A stretch of 60,000 nt of DNA from Cryptomeria japonica. Lineage: Eukaryota > Streptophyta > Pinopsida > Cupressales > Cupressaceae. The notes below the pieces were generated by a model, which had not been told where the DNA came from, ran no database searches, and was given only the letters and a program-made list of their open reading frames with translations. How positions within the stretch are numbered: position 1 is the first letter of the stretch; each line of letters starts with the position of its first letter. This document shows, in pieces, positions 57,281 through 60,000 of the stretch. The stretch spans positions 605,361,673 through 605,421,672 of the forward strand of contig NC_081408.1 in NCBI RefSeq assembly GCF_030272615.1. Direction: 5' to 3'. A program made the translations under genes and the position numbers.

Positions 57281-58054
57281 TTGGGAGATATGAACTATTG
57301 AGAATCTTTGGTTAGAAAATATTTACCAAATATATAGTGGATATTTTACCCACAGAGTGAAAAAACTTCTTAATCTGTCCCTTGTCGGCTTGAGTCAATT
57401 CTCATAAATGTCGCTGAGAAATTTGATGTAGTTCTTTTTCTATAAAGAGTTTGGTCCAGATTTGTCCGTTTTTCAAGATTAGATGTAATACCTCACAGTT
57501 GTGAGTGGCGACTCTGAGACTCTGAGATCTATGCACCAGTGTGTGTCTACTTGAAGAAGAACCAAGAAATTTGTAGGAAGGATGAAGCAGATTTGAGTTC
57601 TTATGATGACGTACTTTGACAAGTTGAGGATAGAATCAGTAATGCCATTTGATGATAAGGAAGTGTTGTAGTGTTGTGTTGAAACAAATCTGACCTGTGA
57701 AGAAATTCCAGTTGTTTAAGTATTTGTCCTTTGCAAGGAGGTGGCGAATCTGTCAAAAGACCAGTGTTAAAGATTTGAATGATTGAAGGTGATTTTGCAA
57801 GTCCTAGGTTAAAGAAGGTAGCATCAACTTCAACATTTCTAGGTATTTAGATTTTCATGAGTCAAGTGTATTTTCATGAAAATTGTAAAAAAAAAAATGT
57901 TCCCTAAAAAGTGAAAGATGCACTAAGGAAGGGAATGGTAGTGACTATTTTGCATACTCCTATGATTCAGTTTCCATTTTCTGTATAAGATTAAATGGAG
58001 TATGTTTTGAGCCATACAATGTAATAGTTCAAGAGAAGGGAGATAAATAAGGGA
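57281..58054 (+). other. Leader of the last Ty3/gypsy element
   Basis: 774 bases without coding sequence between primer site and gag. A second primer-site-like GTGGCGACTCTGAG occurs at 57506-57519. An A-run lies at 57888-57897. Confidence 0.6.
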
Positions 58055-59185
58055 ATGAATGAAAATATGTATCATGTGCTTGTGTTTCCATATGAAATGT
58101 CAAATATAAATGTGCAACCTATGCCTAATCATCATAGAGTTTTCTTTAGTGAAAGATATAAGCCGTTAAATTTGGATGGTATCCAAGGTTTCCCAAATCC
58201 TGTTCCTATAGGGGTTAGGGAACAATTACCAGGATTCAATGGGAAGAGGTCAGAATCAACACAACAACATTTGCAGGAGTTTTTTGAATTAATAGAAGAT
58301 TTTGAAATAAATCAGGAAGATTTTTTCATGAAGTTGTTTGTTCAGTCTTTGAAGGAAAATGCTAGAGACTGGTTTTCTTACATACCAGTATGCTCTATTT
58401 CATCATGGGATGAGTTGAAGGTGGCATTCATGGAACAGTTTGGTGAAAGAATTATTCCAAGCTCAGTTATGAAAACATTCATGGACATTCAGAAGGAAGA
58501 ATACGAGTTAGTACCTGCTTTTAATCTCAGGTTTGCTAGGGCATTGGATGACATTCCTAGCAGTTATAGACCAAATGATGCAGTATGCTTAGTTGTTTAT
58601 TTGGCTGCATATGAAGAGGAAGAGAGTTATTTGCTAAGAGATAATGATCCTAAAACCTTACATTAGGCATATAGGATAGCAATGGATATTAAGAACAACT
58701 TGAAGTATGGAATCCCTAAGGGTTATCTATCTACAAGGGTATGTTATCCTAAGATGTTAGGGTTTGAAGCAAAACATGAGTCTGAAACTAAAGAACCATG
58801 TCAAGACATTTATATCCTTATTGATCACATTAGCCCTATTGTTGATTATGATTTGAACAAAAATATGAGTGAAGAGAACTTGTCCCAGACAGTGGTTATT
58901 CCTCATATTGATGAAGAAGAGGCTAATGAGAAAGTATCTGACATATTAGATGTAGAGATAGATGTGGTGTCAATCACTTTACTGAAGGACAAAAACAGTG
59001 ATTTCTCTAGGAAGGGTACCTCATAGGGAATTGGTTTGCATTCTTGTGTTTCAGATAGATTTGACAGTGAGTGTGAAGAATTGGAAAGTTTTATGTCTGA
59101 AATGGATGTAAGTTTGCATGATTTTGATGATATGAATTCAGTCTCCCAGGAAATAGTTGTATATGATAATGGAAAACTCAGATGA
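58055..59185 (+). pseudogene. gag: Gag of the last Ty3/gypsy element
   Basis: Starts MNENMYHVLVFPYEM. The retrotransposon gag core runs about 58220-58620: LPGFNGKRSESTQQHLQEFF, MKLFVQSLKENARDWFSYIP, SSWDELKVAFMEQFGERIIP and EYELVPAFNLRFARALDDIP. TAG at 58664-58666 interrupts; the same frame continues to TAG/TAA near 59024-59026 and on to TGA near 59183. No zinc knuckle is seen within the window. Confidence 0.82.
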
Positions 59186-60000
59186 TGAGATACCATCAGT
59201 TTTAGTTGATGAGATCAATGAGATATACAACTGTGTGGTATGTGTAAATAATGAGGAAGTCATATTAAACCAGTCTAAGGATCAACCTTATAATAAACAG
59301 GTTTTATGCAAAGAGTTAACTTCATTTGAAGAAGATGAAAAAGATTATGCTAGAAGCAGTTGTCTTGATCTTCTGAGGGACTTCTATGAAATTGACCTAG
59401 AAGCATTTATGATTAGTAAATGTGAGGATGATCTCCTCTTTGATGATACAAATACCATCATTGAAAATGAGAGTGTGGAGTTTATTGATATTGACCAAGG
59501 TTCTGAAATAAATGAAGGAGATTGTTGTTTTGTTGCTCCACATGACATTTTGAAGCCAGAATTGGAATGTTTTATGTTACATGAAGATACCATTGTTGAA
59601 AGGGTAAATGATGACATTTTTTCATCATGCAGTGATCTAGATGTACACAAAGTTGATCAGGACACACTGGCCGCAACAATAAAAAATGGAAGTGAATTAG
59701 AATGGTTTTCAGATATTGACTATTCTGGTATGGATGTTTGTAAAAGTGTTACTATATTGAATGAGCCAGCATATGAGAAATTTCTTTTTGACCTTTGCAA
59801 TGAGTTTGCACCATGTTTACAATTTTTTTTTAATAATAAGCATGGTACAAGGATGCAAGCAGAAGAAGAAAGTGATTTCTATGATGGCAGTTGCATAACA
59901 AAGTATGAAGTTTTTATCTTCTCTTTTCAACTTGTTGAGGCAGACATGAGATCTGTTGAGTGTTGTTATCAACTCATCTCCATCTCAGATAGTGAGTTTG
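59169..60000 (+). CDS. Acidic open frame continuing past the window, same gypsy element
   Basis: From ATG 59169 the third frame is open for 277 codons to the last base, with no stop, so its end lies outside. It begins MENSDDEIPSVLVDEINEIY and stays rich in Asp, Glu and Cys (DYARSSCLDLLRDFYEIDLE; YEKFLFDLCNEFAPCLQFFF). It overlaps the end of the gag frame in a shifted frame, so it is best read as continuation of the gag-pol polyprotein after a one-base shift near 59165. I recognise no domain. It may be the linker between gag and protease. Confidence 0.6.
   Translation, partial: MENSDDEIPSVLVDEINEIYNCVVCVNNEEVILNQSKDQPYNKQVLCKELTSFEEDEKDYARSSCLDLLRDFYEIDLEAFMISKCEDDLLFDDTNTIIENESVEFIDIDQGSEINEGDCCFVAPHDILKPELECFMLHEDTIVERVNDDIFSSCSDLDVHKVDQDTLAATIKNGSELEWFSDIDYSGMDVCKSVTILNEPAYEKFLFDLCNEFAPCLQFFFNNKHGTRMQAEEESDFYDGSCITKYEVFIFSFQLVEADMRSVECCYQLISISDSEF

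Noticed and set aside
1-60000. tRNA, rRNA or other structured RNA genes
   Set aside because: Only short tRNA-complementary primer sites were seen; no full cloverleaf or rRNA-like sequence was noticed by eye.

Overview
This is plant nuclear DNA made almost entirely of LTR retrotransposons, nested in one another and decaying. No intact host gene, rRNA, tRNA or CRISPR array was found. The lineages present (Tat-like Ty3/gypsy with a second RNase H, chromovirus Ty3/gypsy with a chromodomain, Ty1/copia with an initiator-Met-tRNA-type primer site, and a large non-autonomous element) and the AT-rich repeats fit a large plant genome. I lean towards a gymnosperm/conifer, but this rests on general impression and not on a species-specific marker.

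Layout. (1) 1-17443, +: most of a Tat-lineage Ty3/gypsy element. It has leader, gag, protease, G-patch, RT, RNase H, second RNase H and integrase, then about 5 kb of 3' region, a polypurine tract and a 3' LTR (15950-17443). Its 5' LTR lies left of the window. The 3' region carries a plant-mobile-domain (PMD) gene in antisense, with its own TATA box, a short first exon and a 1039-nt intron. Pol contains a 1859-bp tandem duplication. (2) 17444-22482, -: Ty1/copia element with 5' LTR, gag and pol, cut off inside RNase H exactly where the Tat LTR begins, so the Tat element inserted into it. (3) 22483-24771: anonymous DNA with a possible degraded coding fragment. (4) 24778-32833, -: a complete, target-site-flanked LTR element with no pol. 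It encodes a coiled-coil/zinc-knuckle ORF1 (about 450 codons) and a roughly 1120-codon ORF2 of unknown function. (5) 32840-41978: AT-rich repeat DNA, an LTR-like block (35972-37471) with GC-rich repeats, and a ~1 kb polypyrimidine tract. (6) 41984-51275, -: a chromovirus with TAGAG target-site duplication, enlarged by a 3140-bp tandem duplication that took in flanking DNA. It sits in the leader of an older + strand gypsy remnant (gag at 51483-52605). (7) 52720-53900, +: 3' end of another copia element, its polypurine tract and LTR start (53901). (8) About 55.7-60 kb, +: LTR, primer site and gag region of another Ty3/gypsy element running off the window.

How the parts work together. Within each element, gag packages the RNA, RT and RNase H copy it from a tRNA primer, and integrase inserts it. 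Almost every pol here is broken by stops, frameshifts or lost catalytic residues, so these copies are relics. The two most notable units are the antisense, intron-bearing PMD gene and the pol-less element, whose LTRs share landmarks with the neighbouring copia element and which may have been moved in trans by such an element.
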